DNA from: JBAXTE01 sp037130365
Lineage (GTDB): Bacteria; Bacteroidota; Bacteroidia; Bacteroidales; WCHB1-69
Length of the DNA stretch: 64,000 bases
NCBI GenBank assembly: GCA_037130365.1
Contig: JBAXTE010000011.1
Coordinates: 45,191-109,190 of the forward strand
Direction: 5' to 3'
Positions 52,768-62,035 of this stretch are shown here, in pieces. The notes beneath the pieces were generated by a model that saw only the letters and a list, made by a program, of their open reading frames with translations, did not search any database and had not been told where the DNA came from. A program made the position numbers and the translations under genes. Position 1 is the first letter of the stretch. Each line of letters opens with the position of its first letter.

Positions 52768-53970
52768 ATGAACAATATTAACTTTTTCGATATTTTTTCT
52801 GAAGGCTTTACAATTACCATTTTAGTGATGGTTATGATGTTAATCATAGAATATATTAATGTAAAGACAAGAGGTGCATGGGCACAATTACTCAATAAAA
52901 ACAGATATCTTCAAGTGTTTTTAGCTGCACTTATTGGTCTAATTCCTGGCTGTTTGGGGGCTTTTACAATTGTATCGCTTTATACCCACGGCATTATTAC
53001 TCTGGGAGCTATCGTGGCAGCTTTTAGTACAACTTTTGGTGATGAAGCATTCTTTATGTTTTCTATGATTCCGAAAACTACAATAATAATGTCTGCTTTG
53101 CTTATTGTAATTGCTACTTTAACAGGTTGGATAACAGATACTTTTTATAAAAGCAAACGTCCATTAAATTTAAATAACAGACATTTTCAACTTCACTTAG
53201 AAGATAAACTTCCAGTTGCTCCAGATTCTTCACTGATTTGGCTAAAATGGAAAAATTTTACGTTCCCGCGGTTTATGCTTTCGGCTATGCTTATTATTTA
53301 TATCGCCTCTTTAACTAGTGGACATATTTCTCATAATCACGGACCTGAAAAAAATACAACAGCAGTCCATATAGAAGAAACAAATATTCACTCAAATCAA
53401 TCATCAACTGAAGCTATTTCTTCTAGTAAATCAATTGTTGAAACGCATAGTGATCATGAAGTTGATGCAGATAAACACGAACATGGTCATGGATTTGAGT
53501 GGAGTGGAGAAAATATATTATTTTTAGTGTTATCACTATTTACTTTATTTATCGTTCTGTCTGTTAATGAGCACTTTTTGGAAGAGCATTTATGGGAACA
53601 TGTAATAAAAAAACACTTTTTTAAAGTGTTTGCGTGGACATTTGGAGCCCTTCTACTTTTAGCAATACTTACTCAATTTATTGATATCGAGAATTGGGTA
53701 AATAATACTAAATATGCAATGTTCTTAATTTTAATTATTGCATTATTGGTTGGGATTATTCCTGAGTCTGGTCCTCATTATCTATTTATCTTATTATTTA
53801 TTCAAGGGACAATTCCATTCAGTATATTACTTGCCAATTCAATCGTACAGGATGGACATGGCGCTCTTCCTTTATTAGCCGATTCTAAGCGTAGTTTTGT
53901 ATATATCAAAGCAATAAATTTTGGTGTCGGATTGTTAATTGGGGGTTTGGGATTACTTGCAGGATTTTAA
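52768..53970 (+). CDS. Putative metal (manganese/arsenic-type) permease, ArsP_2-like
   Basis: 400 residues with about ten membrane segments in two halves (about 10-130 and 170-400), the layout of the PF11449 putative heavy-metal exporters. Between them is a His/Glu-rich cytoplasmic or periplasmic loop (SHNHGPEKN, EHGHGFEW) that could bind metal. ALIGLIPGCLGAF and LLVGIIPESGPH are matching half-repeats with a conserved Pro. Likely a metal exporter; the metal is not certain. Confidence 0.8.
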   Translation: MNNINFFDIFSEGFTITILVMVMMLIIEYINVKTRGAWAQLLNKNRYLQVFLAALIGLIPGCLGAFTIVSLYTHGIITLGAIVAAFSTTFGDEAFFMFSMIPKTTIIMSALLIVIATLTGWITDTFYKSKRPLNLNNRHFQLHLEDKLPVAPDSSLIWLKWKNFTFPRFMLSAMLIIYIASLTSGHISHNHGPEKNTTAVHIEETNIHSNQSSTEAISSSKSIVETHSDHEVDADKHEHGHGFEWSGENILFLVLSLFTLFIVLSVNEHFLEEHLWEHVIKKHFFKVFAWTFGALLLLAILTQFIDIENWVNNTKYAMFLILIIALLVGIIPESGPHYLFILLFIQGTIPFSILLANSIVQDGHGALPLLADSKRSFVYIKAINFGVGLLIGGLGLLAGF

Positions 53971-54089
53971 AAAAGAAACAGTTCTTCATTAACTTGAGCT
54001 GTGGGTGCATGTTCCCACTTATCATAATCAAAAGCAGTTCTCCTTTTTGAAAAAAATCATTTAATAAAACTTCATTAACCAAAAAACCT

Positions 54090-54097
54090 TATTTTTG
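54090..54097 (+). promoter_or_regulatory. Candidate -7 element
   Basis: TATTTTTG fits TAnnTTTG about 43 bp before the GTG start at 54140. Confidence 0.3.
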
Positions 54098-54139
54098 CAA
54101 GAATAGATATCGTAAAGAGTTAAAATTTAAATCGTTTTT

Positions 54140-55654
54140 GTGAAATCTCCGTATCCCATTATAATTATTTTTTCACTATGGTTAATCTCTTTCTTGGGTA
54201 AACAAGCGTATATCACATCTTCTGTTGATTATTCCGATAATGCTTCAATTCAAGTTTTAACTACATTAAAGTGTTGGGATGAAAAATCTCCCGTTAATTA
54301 TGCCTTTTTGCCAGTTCAAACTTTTCAAAATAATGGAGATAAATTCATAACTCCGTATAAACGTATTGAAGATTCTGTTGGAAATAATTATTATGTTTCG
54401 TATCCACCGTTTGTATTTCAACTAGCCTATTTTTTCGAAAAACTTACTGGACTTGGGAGTAATAAGCTTATGTTGATGCTTCTGAACTCATTGTTACAAC
54501 TTGTGTCAGCGCTTTATTTATTTAAAATCTTGCTGATGCGATTAAAAGACGACTCCTACGGGATGTATTTGTCTTTATTATGGGTCTCGATATTTTTGTT
54601 AGCACCAGTTTCAAATTATAGTTTTAGCAGAATGTACTTTTCCGAAACTTTAGCAATTCCACTTTGGTTGGTATCCTCTTATTATTTTTTAAAACTCCTA
54701 ATATCAACACATGAATCTAAGAATAGGTTTTTCATTCGCAATGAAGTCAAATTTGGTATTGCATTGTTCTTATTTGTTTATACTGAATGGTTGGGAATTA
54801 TTTTCGCCGCTATATTAATTCTGATGTTACTATTTAATAAAGAGTGGGTTAGTCGTAAGAAAATAATTTTTCTCATCCTAATTTCATCCATCACTCCTTT
54901 GATTTTGTTCTTTATTCAATTACTATATATCTCTTCTATTCACCAAATGATTCAGGGATTAGGAATTAGATTTGTGGAACGAAGTGGTTGGTTTGGACAT
55001 AAATATAGTGGAGAAGGTGTGGCTATTAATAATGGAATTGTGTTCCAATATTTGGTAAATAACGGAATTCAAGCGCTTTCCTTAATTGGTGCGCTTTTGT
55101 TTTTGATTATTCCTGCATTTTATTTTAGATTTTACAAAAAAGTAAAATCCATCGATCGTCAGCTAATGATGCTTTTTGTTTTGCCGGTAATAATTCATGT
55201 TTTGATATTTATGAACGCAAATGCACTTCACCTATATTTGTTCGAAAAATCATTGATAAGTATAATTATACTACTTATGATTGGCTCAAAACTGTTGAAA
55301 TTGTATACTGTTAAATGGTCTTCAATCATTGCTGGCGTAGTGACCTGTGCATTATCGATAAATCTTTTTTTTATGGATATTACCCCAGAAAATTCCGAAA
55401 AAGAAGAACTGTTTATGAATAAAATTGCAGATCAAATCAAATCAGAAGCCACTTCAGATTGTGCAATTTTTGCCAATATTCAAAATTCAAAAGCACCCAC
55501 ACAAGACTTGATTTATTTAGGTTTTATTCTTTCCCGAAATATTGGATTCGCAAACTCTCCAACTGAAGCAAGAGAAAAGCAAATTCAAAAAAAATCAATC
55601 TTATTTATTGATGCTGATTACATTACCAAAAATGTAACTGCAATTAAGTATTGA
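54140..55654 (+). CDS. Polytopic membrane protein, GT-C-glycosyltransferase-like
   Basis: 504 residues from a GTG start (the next ATG is about 110 codons in and would remove the first membrane segment and conserved loop). About eleven membrane segments. The first periplasmic loop contains SVDYSDNASIQ, an acidic motif typical of GT-C enzymes that use lipid-linked sugars, and further on NYYVSYPPFVFQLAYF. A soluble C-terminal tail of about 80 residues follows. Identity of substrate unknown. Confidence 0.65.
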   Translation: MKSPYPIIIIFSLWLISFLGKQAYITSSVDYSDNASIQVLTTLKCWDEKSPVNYAFLPVQTFQNNGDKFITPYKRIEDSVGNNYYVSYPPFVFQLAYFFEKLTGLGSNKLMLMLLNSLLQLVSALYLFKILLMRLKDDSYGMYLSLLWVSIFLLAPVSNYSFSRMYFSETLAIPLWLVSSYYFLKLLISTHESKNRFFIRNEVKFGIALFLFVYTEWLGIIFAAILILMLLFNKEWVSRKKIIFLILISSITPLILFFIQLLYISSIHQMIQGLGIRFVERSGWFGHKYSGEGVAINNGIVFQYLVNNGIQALSLIGALLFLIIPAFYFRFYKKVKSIDRQLMMLFVLPVIIHVLIFMNANALHLYLFEKSLISIIILLMIGSKLLKLYTVKWSSIIAGVVTCALSINLFFMDITPENSEKEELFMNKIADQIKSEATSDCAIFANIQNSKAPTQDLIYLGFILSRNIGFANSPTEAREKQIQKKSILFIDADYITKNVTAIKY

Positions 55655-55689
55655 TAAAGCTAAGCTACTAAGTGATTGAAACCCATGAT

Positions 55690-56120
55690 TTATTCAACCC
55701 CATTCGGGGCTGAGTTTAGTTTGTGTAGAATAACCGCTGGCTTCACCAGCGGTTATTAACATTACGCGCCTTCAGCGCTAAAATAGAAACTGGAATCAAT
55801 CAACTTCACGGTCAAAGCCTATAATTGTAACTCAGCCACAAAGTGGTTGAATGTGAATTATCGTGAGTTTCACAGTACAGATTTATGGCGCTGAAGGTGC
55901 CAAATATTAGTAACCCCGTGCAAAGCAGGGGGTATAGAAGTATAGAAATAAATATTTTGGCGAAAAAATTGTTGCGAAGCAAAACCATTTTTATGACAAA
56001 ATTGTCGTTTAGGGCTCAAGGCGATAAAACTCACGGTATAAAATGTAAAAAGTCCCAGCAACCACGAAGTGGTTGAGCCGATTAAATTATTCAACCGCAT
56101 TCGGGGCTGAGTTTTGCTTG
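55690..56120. repeat. Cluster of REP-like hairpins
   Basis: At least eight short hairpins in 430 bp: CCCC-ATTC-GGGG (55698), a perfect 12-bp-arm one AATAACCGCTGG/CCAGCGGTTATT with loop CTTCA (55729-55757), GCGCCTTCAGCGC (55766), CCACAAAGTGG, GGCGCTGAAGGTGCC (55888), CCCCGTGCAAAGCAGGGGG, CCACGAAGTGG and CCGCATTCGGGG. Most have a GAA/TTC/AAA loop. The segments CAACC(C/G)CATTCGGGGCTGAG at both ends are direct repeats. Confidence 0.75.
55881..56019. repeat. REP-like hairpin unit, copy 2
   Basis: Same order as the unit at 38947-39066: TTTATGGCGCTGAAGG, a variable middle, then hairpin ATTTTGGCG..., tip TTGC-GAA-GCAAAAC, and TTTTTATGACAAAAT, TTAGGGCT. It lies inside the hairpin cluster. Confidence 0.7.
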
Positions 56121-56262
56121 TATAGAAAAACAGTAGGCGAAGCCTCTTTTGTATGTGTGGATGAAGTTTGGGCGAAATAACGAGGATAATTTTCTCTAAA
56201 TTTCTGATTAATTTGTATGAATGATTCTTATTACAGTTCTGTAATTTTAAAAAAAAGCTTCT

Positions 56263-57654
56263 TTATTTTCCCACACAGAATTTTCCGAAAATATTTCCCA
56301 ATATTTCATTGTTGCTTACTTCTCCAGTAATGCTCCCGATATGGAATAGCACATCTTTGATATCTATAGCAACTAAGTCGGAAGGAACACTGTTCGCAAA
56401 CCCATATTCCACATTTTCAATAGCGTCGAAAGCTTTACTAAGCGCATCAAAATGACGACTGTTCGATAATATCACACTTTGATTGAAATCTGGTAAATTG
56501 GCCGCTGAAACCAATGAACTACTTAATAAATGTATGTTTTCTTTACGTTTTGCAGAGATAAAAACAGTTTCTAAATCTACCAGCTCTCTAAAATGGTGTG
56601 GCGATTCAATCAGCATATCTATTTTATTGGCAACGATAATAAACTTTTTTTCTTGGTTGGTTATATGATTTCTAAAATCGTTTAACTCTTCCACCATCTC
56701 TTCAAAACTGGTTTCCGAAACATCAACAACATAAAGCACAATTGCCGCTTGTTCAATTTTTTGATAGGTTCGTTCGATGCCCATATTTTCAATTTCATCT
56801 TCGGAATCGCGGAGTCCAGCAGTATCGATAAATCTAAAAGTGATGCCGTCGATGTTGAAAGTGTCTTCAATAGTGTCGCGAGTGGTACCCGGAATTTCGC
56901 TTACAATCGCTCGTTCTTCGTTTAAAATTGAGTTTAAAAGTGTTGATTTGCCAACATTTGGTTTTCCGACAATGGCCACAGGAATGCCATTTTTAATAAC
57001 ATTCCCTAATTTAAAGGATTCAATCAATGACGTAATTTCGTTCTTAATCTCTTTTAACAGCTTTTTCAGTTGAAGTCGATTTGCAAATTCTACCTGTTCT
57101 TCGCTAAAATCAAGTTCTAATTCAAGAAGTGAAGAAAAATTTACTAGCTTCTCACGAAGTTCTTTTAATACCGACGAGAATCCACCACGCATTTGATTTA
57201 TAGCCACTTGATGCGATGCTTTGCTCGACGAGGCAATCAAATCAGCAACCGCTTCTGCTTGTGATAAATCCATTTTTCCGTTTAAAAATGCCCGTTGTGT
57301 GAATTCACCAGGTTTAGCCATACGGGCTCCATTGGTTATGAGTAATTCAAGAATGGTTTTTTGAATGTATATTGAGCCGTGACAGTATATTTCAACACTA
57401 TCTTCGCCAGTAAATGAATGTGGAGATTTAAAAATTCCAACCAAAACTTCATCAATAATTTCGTTTTCGGAAACAATTCTGCCAAAAAGTATAGACCGCA
57501 AAGTTTTCTCGGGAACCCACTGATTAAAAGGAGTTGAAGTATCGAAAATCGACTCTAAAATAGGAAAACTGTTGCTTCCCGATAATCTTACTATTGCTAT
57601 TGCTCCAATTCCGTTGGCCGTTGCAATGGCACAAATGGACTCTTGTTGAATCAT
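56263..57654 (-). CDS. mnmE: tRNA uridine-5-carboxymethylaminomethyl modification GTPase
   Basis: With MnmG, installs the wobble-uridine side chain on certain tRNAs. 463 residues from ATG 57654 (MIQQESICAIAT is the usual Bacteroidota start; an ATG six codons upstream is possible). N-terminal tetrahydrofolate-binding domain, helical domain, G domain with GKPNVGKST (G1), DTAGLRDSED (G3), ANKID (G4), and the C-terminal signature FGKFCVGK with the essential Cys. Complete. Confidence 0.96.
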   Translation of the reverse strand: MIQQESICAIATANGIGAIAIVRLSGSNSFPILESIFDTSTPFNQWVPEKTLRSILFGRIVSENEIIDEVLVGIFKSPHSFTGEDSVEIYCHGSIYIQKTILELLITNGARMAKPGEFTQRAFLNGKMDLSQAEAVADLIASSSKASHQVAINQMRGGFSSVLKELREKLVNFSSLLELELDFSEEQVEFANRLQLKKLLKEIKNEITSLIESFKLGNVIKNGIPVAIVGKPNVGKSTLLNSILNEERAIVSEIPGTTRDTIEDTFNIDGITFRFIDTAGLRDSEDEIENMGIERTYQKIEQAAIVLYVVDVSETSFEEMVEELNDFRNHITNQEKKFIIVANKIDMLIESPHHFRELVDLETVFISAKRKENIHLLSSSLVSAANLPDFNQSVILSNSRHFDALSKAFDAIENVEYGFANSVPSDLVAIDIKDVLFHIGSITGEVSNNEILGNIFGKFCVGK

Positions 57655-57716
57655 AATTTTGCTGTTTTTCAATTTGTTAACACAAGGTTATCTCATTTCT
57701 TATTTCCTTTGTATTG

Positions 57717-57724
57717 CAAATATA
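57717..57724 (-). promoter_or_regulatory. Candidate -7 element of mnmE
   Basis: Minus strand TATATTTG, a perfect TAnnTTTG match, 62 bp ahead of the mnmE start, in the divergent space with the transporter at 57771. Confidence 0.4.
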
Positions 57725-57770
57725 AGCGATTGTTTTGCTGGAAAAAAGTTTTTAACGTTTTATATAAATT

Positions 57771-59408
57771 ATGGCATCAGTTGATATTTCTAATTTTTGG
57801 TCGATTATTGCACCATTTTTTTTACCATTATTAAAATCTTCTTACTTTTCGTTGTTCATAATCATATCGTTAGGATTGCTAATAGGTAGAATTAGAATTG
57901 GAACATTTACTTTGGATTTTTCTGCCGTAATTTTTGTTGCCTTAATTTTTGGTCACTTTGGAGTAAAAGTAGATGAAGTGGTTCAACAGATAGGAATTTT
58001 ACTCTTTATATTTACCATCGGAATTCAAGCTGGGCCAGGATTTTTTCGGTCTTTTAAGCAAAATGGAAGAAACTTTATTTTATTAGCGGTAATTATTGTC
58101 TCTTCTGGAGCATTAATTATTGGTTCCTCAATTTTGATTTTTGGTATTGATAAAAGTTTAATGATCGGCATATTTAATGGCGCACTTACAAGCACTCCTG
58201 GTTTGGCAGCTGCTGTAGAAACCACACATTCGCCCTTGGCTTCAATTGGTTACGGAATTGCTTACCCTTTTGGAGTAATAGGAGTGGTGCTCTTTGTTAG
58301 CCTAATTCCAAAGTTATTTCATATTGATTTATCTAAAGAAGAACAAAAATATCAAGATAAACTGTTGGAAGATTACCCTCAAATTGTAACTCGTGATTTT
58401 GTAATTGAACGAACCGAAGTAATCGGAACTCCGTTTCACGAGCTTAAGCACGAAGAAACCACGAAGCATTGTATCACTACAAAAATTTTTAGAAATCAGG
58501 AAGTAATTATTCCGCACACCGATACGCTGTTGAAACTTAACGATATTATTCGAGTGGTAGGACCTGCTGCCGATATGGAAAAAGTGGCTGCATTGGTAGG
58601 TCGAGTGACAAAACACGACTTCCCAGAAACTACCGGTCATGATGCTCAATGGATTTTTGTGACTAACAAATCAATCATCAATAAACGAATAGGTTCATTA
58701 AATTTATTTGCAAATTTCAATGCATCAATTGCAATTTTAAAACGAAGTGGAATTGATATCGCTCCCGATGAGCAAACTCCGTTACGATTTGGCGATAGAA
58801 TCTTAGTGGCTGCTGATAAAGAGGCTTTTACTTCAATTATCACTTTATTTGGTAACGACTCAAAGAGACTTTCTGAAACTGATTTTTTACCTATTACTTT
58901 AGGAATCATCATCGGTATTTTATTGGGTTCAATCTCTATTCCAATGGGTTTTTTCAACTTCAAACTTGGATTAACAGGAGGAGTGCTCACGGCTGCTTTG
59001 GTTTTGAGTGGTATTGGCAAAACGGGCCCAATAATTTGGTCGATGTCTAGCAACGCAAATCTACTGATTCGTGAGTTTGGATTGCTGTTATTTCTCTCTG
59101 CAGTGGGTTGCGAAGCAGGTGCTCATTTAGTGGAAACACTAACAAATTATGGCGTTATTCTATTTGTTATTGGAATTGTTGCCACACTTTTTCCTATGAT
59201 AATTGGCTGGTGGCTAGGAAAAGTTCTCTTTAAAATCGACTTGCTATCATTGTTAGGACTTATTACAGGCGGAATGACGAGTACTCCGGGATTAGGTGCC
59301 GCATCAAAACAAACCGAAACCAATATCCCGCAAGTTGCCTATGCCACTGTTTATCCATTTGCTTTGGTATTGATGATTATTTTTTCTAAACTTTTAAACC
59401 TTCTCTAA
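57771..59408 (+). CDS. Aspartate:alanine exchanger (AAE) family transporter
   Basis: 545 residues. Two membrane halves (about 1-185 and 365-545) related by sequence: GALTSTPGLAAA in the first and GGMTSTPGLGAA in the second, the AAEx signature. Between them two RCK_C/TrkA_C-like domains (about 205-290 and 292-365). Family members include the aspartate:alanine exchanger AspT and YidE/YbjL; the substrate here is unknown. The next gene follows after 5 bp. Confidence 0.9.
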   Translation: MASVDISNFWSIIAPFFLPLLKSSYFSLFIIISLGLLIGRIRIGTFTLDFSAVIFVALIFGHFGVKVDEVVQQIGILLFIFTIGIQAGPGFFRSFKQNGRNFILLAVIIVSSGALIIGSSILIFGIDKSLMIGIFNGALTSTPGLAAAVETTHSPLASIGYGIAYPFGVIGVVLFVSLIPKLFHIDLSKEEQKYQDKLLEDYPQIVTRDFVIERTEVIGTPFHELKHEETTKHCITTKIFRNQEVIIPHTDTLLKLNDIIRVVGPAADMEKVAALVGRVTKHDFPETTGHDAQWIFVTNKSIINKRIGSLNLFANFNASIAILKRSGIDIAPDEQTPLRFGDRILVAADKEAFTSIITLFGNDSKRLSETDFLPITLGIIIGILLGSISIPMGFFNFKLGLTGGVLTAALVLSGIGKTGPIIWSMSSNANLLIREFGLLLFLSAVGCEAGAHLVETLTNYGVILFVIGIVATLFPMIIGWWLGKVLFKIDLLSLLGLITGGMTSTPGLGAASKQTETNIPQVAYATVYPFALVLMIIFSKLLNLL

Positions 59409-59413
59409 ACTCT

Positions 59414-61834
59414 ATGCGAAAGCTTTTGCTCCTATTCATCTTAATTGCAAGTGTTTATATTCATTGTAATGCACAAAATCAAAAAAAAATAAACTTTACA
59501 TATACCAATAATCCCCCAATCGTTGATGGTGACTTAAATGAAGGTGTTTGGGCTGAATGTGTTTCCTATTCAGATTTTCAACAGCACGACCCTACGTGGA
59601 ATATACCAGTATCGCAAAAATCAGAAGTAAAGATTTGCTATACTCAGCAAGGAATTTACGTTGGCGTAATGTTGTATGAAACCGCTCCTGATAGTATTTT
59701 ACAAGAGTTTGGTATGCGAGATAATACAGTAAATGCTGATTATTTTGCCATTGAATTCGACCCATACAATACGATGCAGGATTCTTACTATTTTCAAATA
59801 ACGGCTTCTGGTGTTCAATCGGAATGGCGAAGAACGGATGGATATTATAATGCAGTTTGGAAGAGTAGTGTCAAAATTCTCAAGAATGGTTGGTCGGCAG
59901 AGATGTTTATTCCTTTTTCTGCATTTACATTTCCTTCTAAAGATATTCAGCAATGGAGAATGCAGTTTTATAGATATATCCGCCGTCACCGGGAACTTGA
60001 CTCTTGGTGTTTAGAAGATAAAACAAACGATAACGACATTCAGTTTTGGTCGTCAACGGAAAATTTGAAATCGATAAAACCACCCTTGCGATTGTTTATT
60101 ACACCGTATATTAATGGGTTGATGCAAAAAGACGCATCCGAATCAGCTTGGAGTAATACCATAAATGGTGGTCTGGATTTAAAATGGGGTGTGAACCAAA
60201 GTTATACGTTGGATATGACTTTATTGCCCGATTTTAGCCAAATTCAATCAGATAATAAAGTGAAAAATTTAACTGCTTTCGAGACGGTTTATGGCGATTA
60301 CCGACCATTTTTTTACGAATCTATGTCTCTGTTTCAGATGGGAGATTTAATTTATTCTCGACGAATTGGTGGAACTCCAATAAACTATTCTAAAGTTGCG
60401 GATAGCATAAATTCAAATGAACATATTGAAGATAATCCTCAAAGTACACAATTAATTAATGCATTTAAATTTTATGGTCGATCTGCAAATGGGCTAGCGG
60501 TAGGCTTTTTTAATGCTATTACAAATAAAGCGTTAGCATATATTGATGATAACGCCGGAAATCGTAGAAGTGTTGAAACCGAGCCAATTACAAACTACTC
60601 AATTTTTGTTATTGACAAAGCTCTGAAAGGAAAATCAAATGTGTTTTTTAGCAATGCAAACACATTTAGAGGCAATCATAGCACAAATGCAAATGTATCT
60701 GCTTTAGGTGGTAATTATTACTTTGCTCAGGGTAAATACCGGCTATATTTACTTTCAGGAATGAGTAGAAGAGCAACTCAGGATGCATTTTATTCAAAAC
60801 AAGCTTCTGAAGGATATAAAGGTGATTTCCTTTTTGCTAAGGTAAATGGCAAATTTCAGTATCAAACAAATGGCTCGTTTAAAGACAAAAAATATAATCC
60901 TAACGACTTAGGAATAAATTTTATTAACGATGAAATTAGTGCTAATTGTAGCGTTTCATACCGAGAGCCTAATCCATTTTGGAAAGTACTTGCAATGCGA
61001 AATACGCTTGCACTTGATTATGCAACACGTTGGTCTACAGGAATGCCCACAACTTATGTGTGGAACTATGCTTTTTCTACAACCACAAAAAAATACACCT
61101 CTTTATGGGGCGGATTAAGTTGGCGTCCCGATAAAATATTTGATTATTACGAACCTCGAAATGGTTCATTTTATAAAGTTCCTCGATATTTTTCTGGAAA
61201 TGCAAATTTGTCTACAGATTACCGTAAACCTTTTGCCATCGATATTGGGTATCAAAGTACTTGGGTTTATGATTATAATGGCTTTAATAATTATATTTCC
61301 GTATCACCTTTAGCGAGAATTGGAAACCATTTGAATATGCGTTATACTGTTTGGTATTCAAATAGTTCTGGTCAACGTGGATATGCTGGAACCGATGCAT
61401 TGTCTAATTCAGTTTTCGGAAAACGGACTGTTCAAACCGCCGAAAATTCAATAACAGCCCAATATGTGATAAAAAATAGTTTGTCGTTGAGCTTCCGAAC
61501 TAGATATTATTGGTCGAAAGGAAAATATTTTGATTTCTTTTCCCTCAATAACGATGGCACATTGAGCAATTCAATTGAAGGTTATACATCAAATCATGAC
61601 TTCGTTTATTCAGCATTTAATTTTGATTTTTCTTTCAACTGGGATTTTGCACCTGGAAGTAGCCTGATGTTAACGTATAAAAATGAATTGGTTTATCAAC
61701 TCGATAATGCCGATAAAAACTATATGCAATACTTGCGTTACTCCTTCGATAATCCAATGTCAAACGTATTGGCCATTAAAATCCTCTATTTTATTGATGC
61801 AGGTAGTCAATTGAAAAAAAGGAATAAAGGTTAA
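59414..61834 (+). CDS. DUF5916 outer-membrane protein with CBM9-like N-terminal domain
   Basis: 806 residues. Signal peptide 1-20 (cut near CNA), a CBM9-like domain about 28-215 (PPIVDGDLNEGVWAEC, YYFQITASGVQSEWRR, NGWSAEMFIPFSAF), then a large DUF5916 part with many amphipathic beta strands and the characteristic DMTLLPDFSQIQSD and RPFFYE. Predicted outer-membrane barrel fused to a glycan-binding module; function unknown. Coupled to the AAE transporter gene. Confidence 0.88.
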   Translation: MRKLLLLFILIASVYIHCNAQNQKKINFTYTNNPPIVDGDLNEGVWAECVSYSDFQQHDPTWNIPVSQKSEVKICYTQQGIYVGVMLYETAPDSILQEFGMRDNTVNADYFAIEFDPYNTMQDSYYFQITASGVQSEWRRTDGYYNAVWKSSVKILKNGWSAEMFIPFSAFTFPSKDIQQWRMQFYRYIRRHRELDSWCLEDKTNDNDIQFWSSTENLKSIKPPLRLFITPYINGLMQKDASESAWSNTINGGLDLKWGVNQSYTLDMTLLPDFSQIQSDNKVKNLTAFETVYGDYRPFFYESMSLFQMGDLIYSRRIGGTPINYSKVADSINSNEHIEDNPQSTQLINAFKFYGRSANGLAVGFFNAITNKALAYIDDNAGNRRSVETEPITNYSIFVIDKALKGKSNVFFSNANTFRGNHSTNANVSALGGNYYFAQGKYRLYLLSGMSRRATQDAFYSKQASEGYKGDFLFAKVNGKFQYQTNGSFKDKKYNPNDLGINFINDEISANCSVSYREPNPFWKVLAMRNTLALDYATRWSTGMPTTYVWNYAFSTTTKKYTSLWGGLSWRPDKIFDYYEPRNGSFYKVPRYFSGNANLSTDYRKPFAIDIGYQSTWVYDYNGFNNYISVSPLARIGNHLNMRYTVWYSNSSGQRGYAGTDALSNSVFGKRTVQTAENSITAQYVIKNSLSLSFRTRYYWSKGKYFDFFSLNNDGTLSNSIEGYTSNHDFVYSAFNFDFSFNWDFAPGSSLMLTYKNELVYQLDNADKNYMQYLRYSFDNPMSNVLAIKILYFIDAGSQLKKRNKG

Positions 61835-61856
61835 GTTAAACGATCAACCTATCAAT

Positions 61857-61941
61857 CCCGAAAAACAGATCGCCAATGGCGAAACGTAGTTTTTCGTGGA
61901 TCCTCGAAAAATAAAAAAATCAAAGATTTTTATTTTTCGGG
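61857..61941. repeat. Modular AT-rich hairpin repeat, copy E
   Basis: Two hairpins joined at TGGATCCTC. The first has a GC-richer tip (GATCGCCAATGGCGAA). The second has AAAATC-AAA-GATTTT, the inverse of the first hairpin of copy D. It lies between the 3' ends of two convergent genes. Confidence 0.7.
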
Positions 61942-62035
61942 ACCCATCAACTTTTAGTTTATAGGGAAATCCAACAAATTGGCTATCCCAATTAGCACAC
62001 TAGCAAATTTTTAAATTAGCAAATTGTCAAATCAA

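Larger units (their letters stand above)
55655..56262. other. Convergent spacer filled with REP-like hairpins
   Basis: 608 bp between the 3' ends of a membrane-protein gene and mnmE. Almost all of it from 55695 to 56120 is small GC-rich hairpins, listed separately. No gene. Confidence 0.55.

Noticed and set aside
413..61941. Integron attC sites or CRISPR repeats
   Set aside because: The hairpins are dispersed, not arrayed, lack conserved attC core sites and have no spacers, integrase or cas genes nearby.
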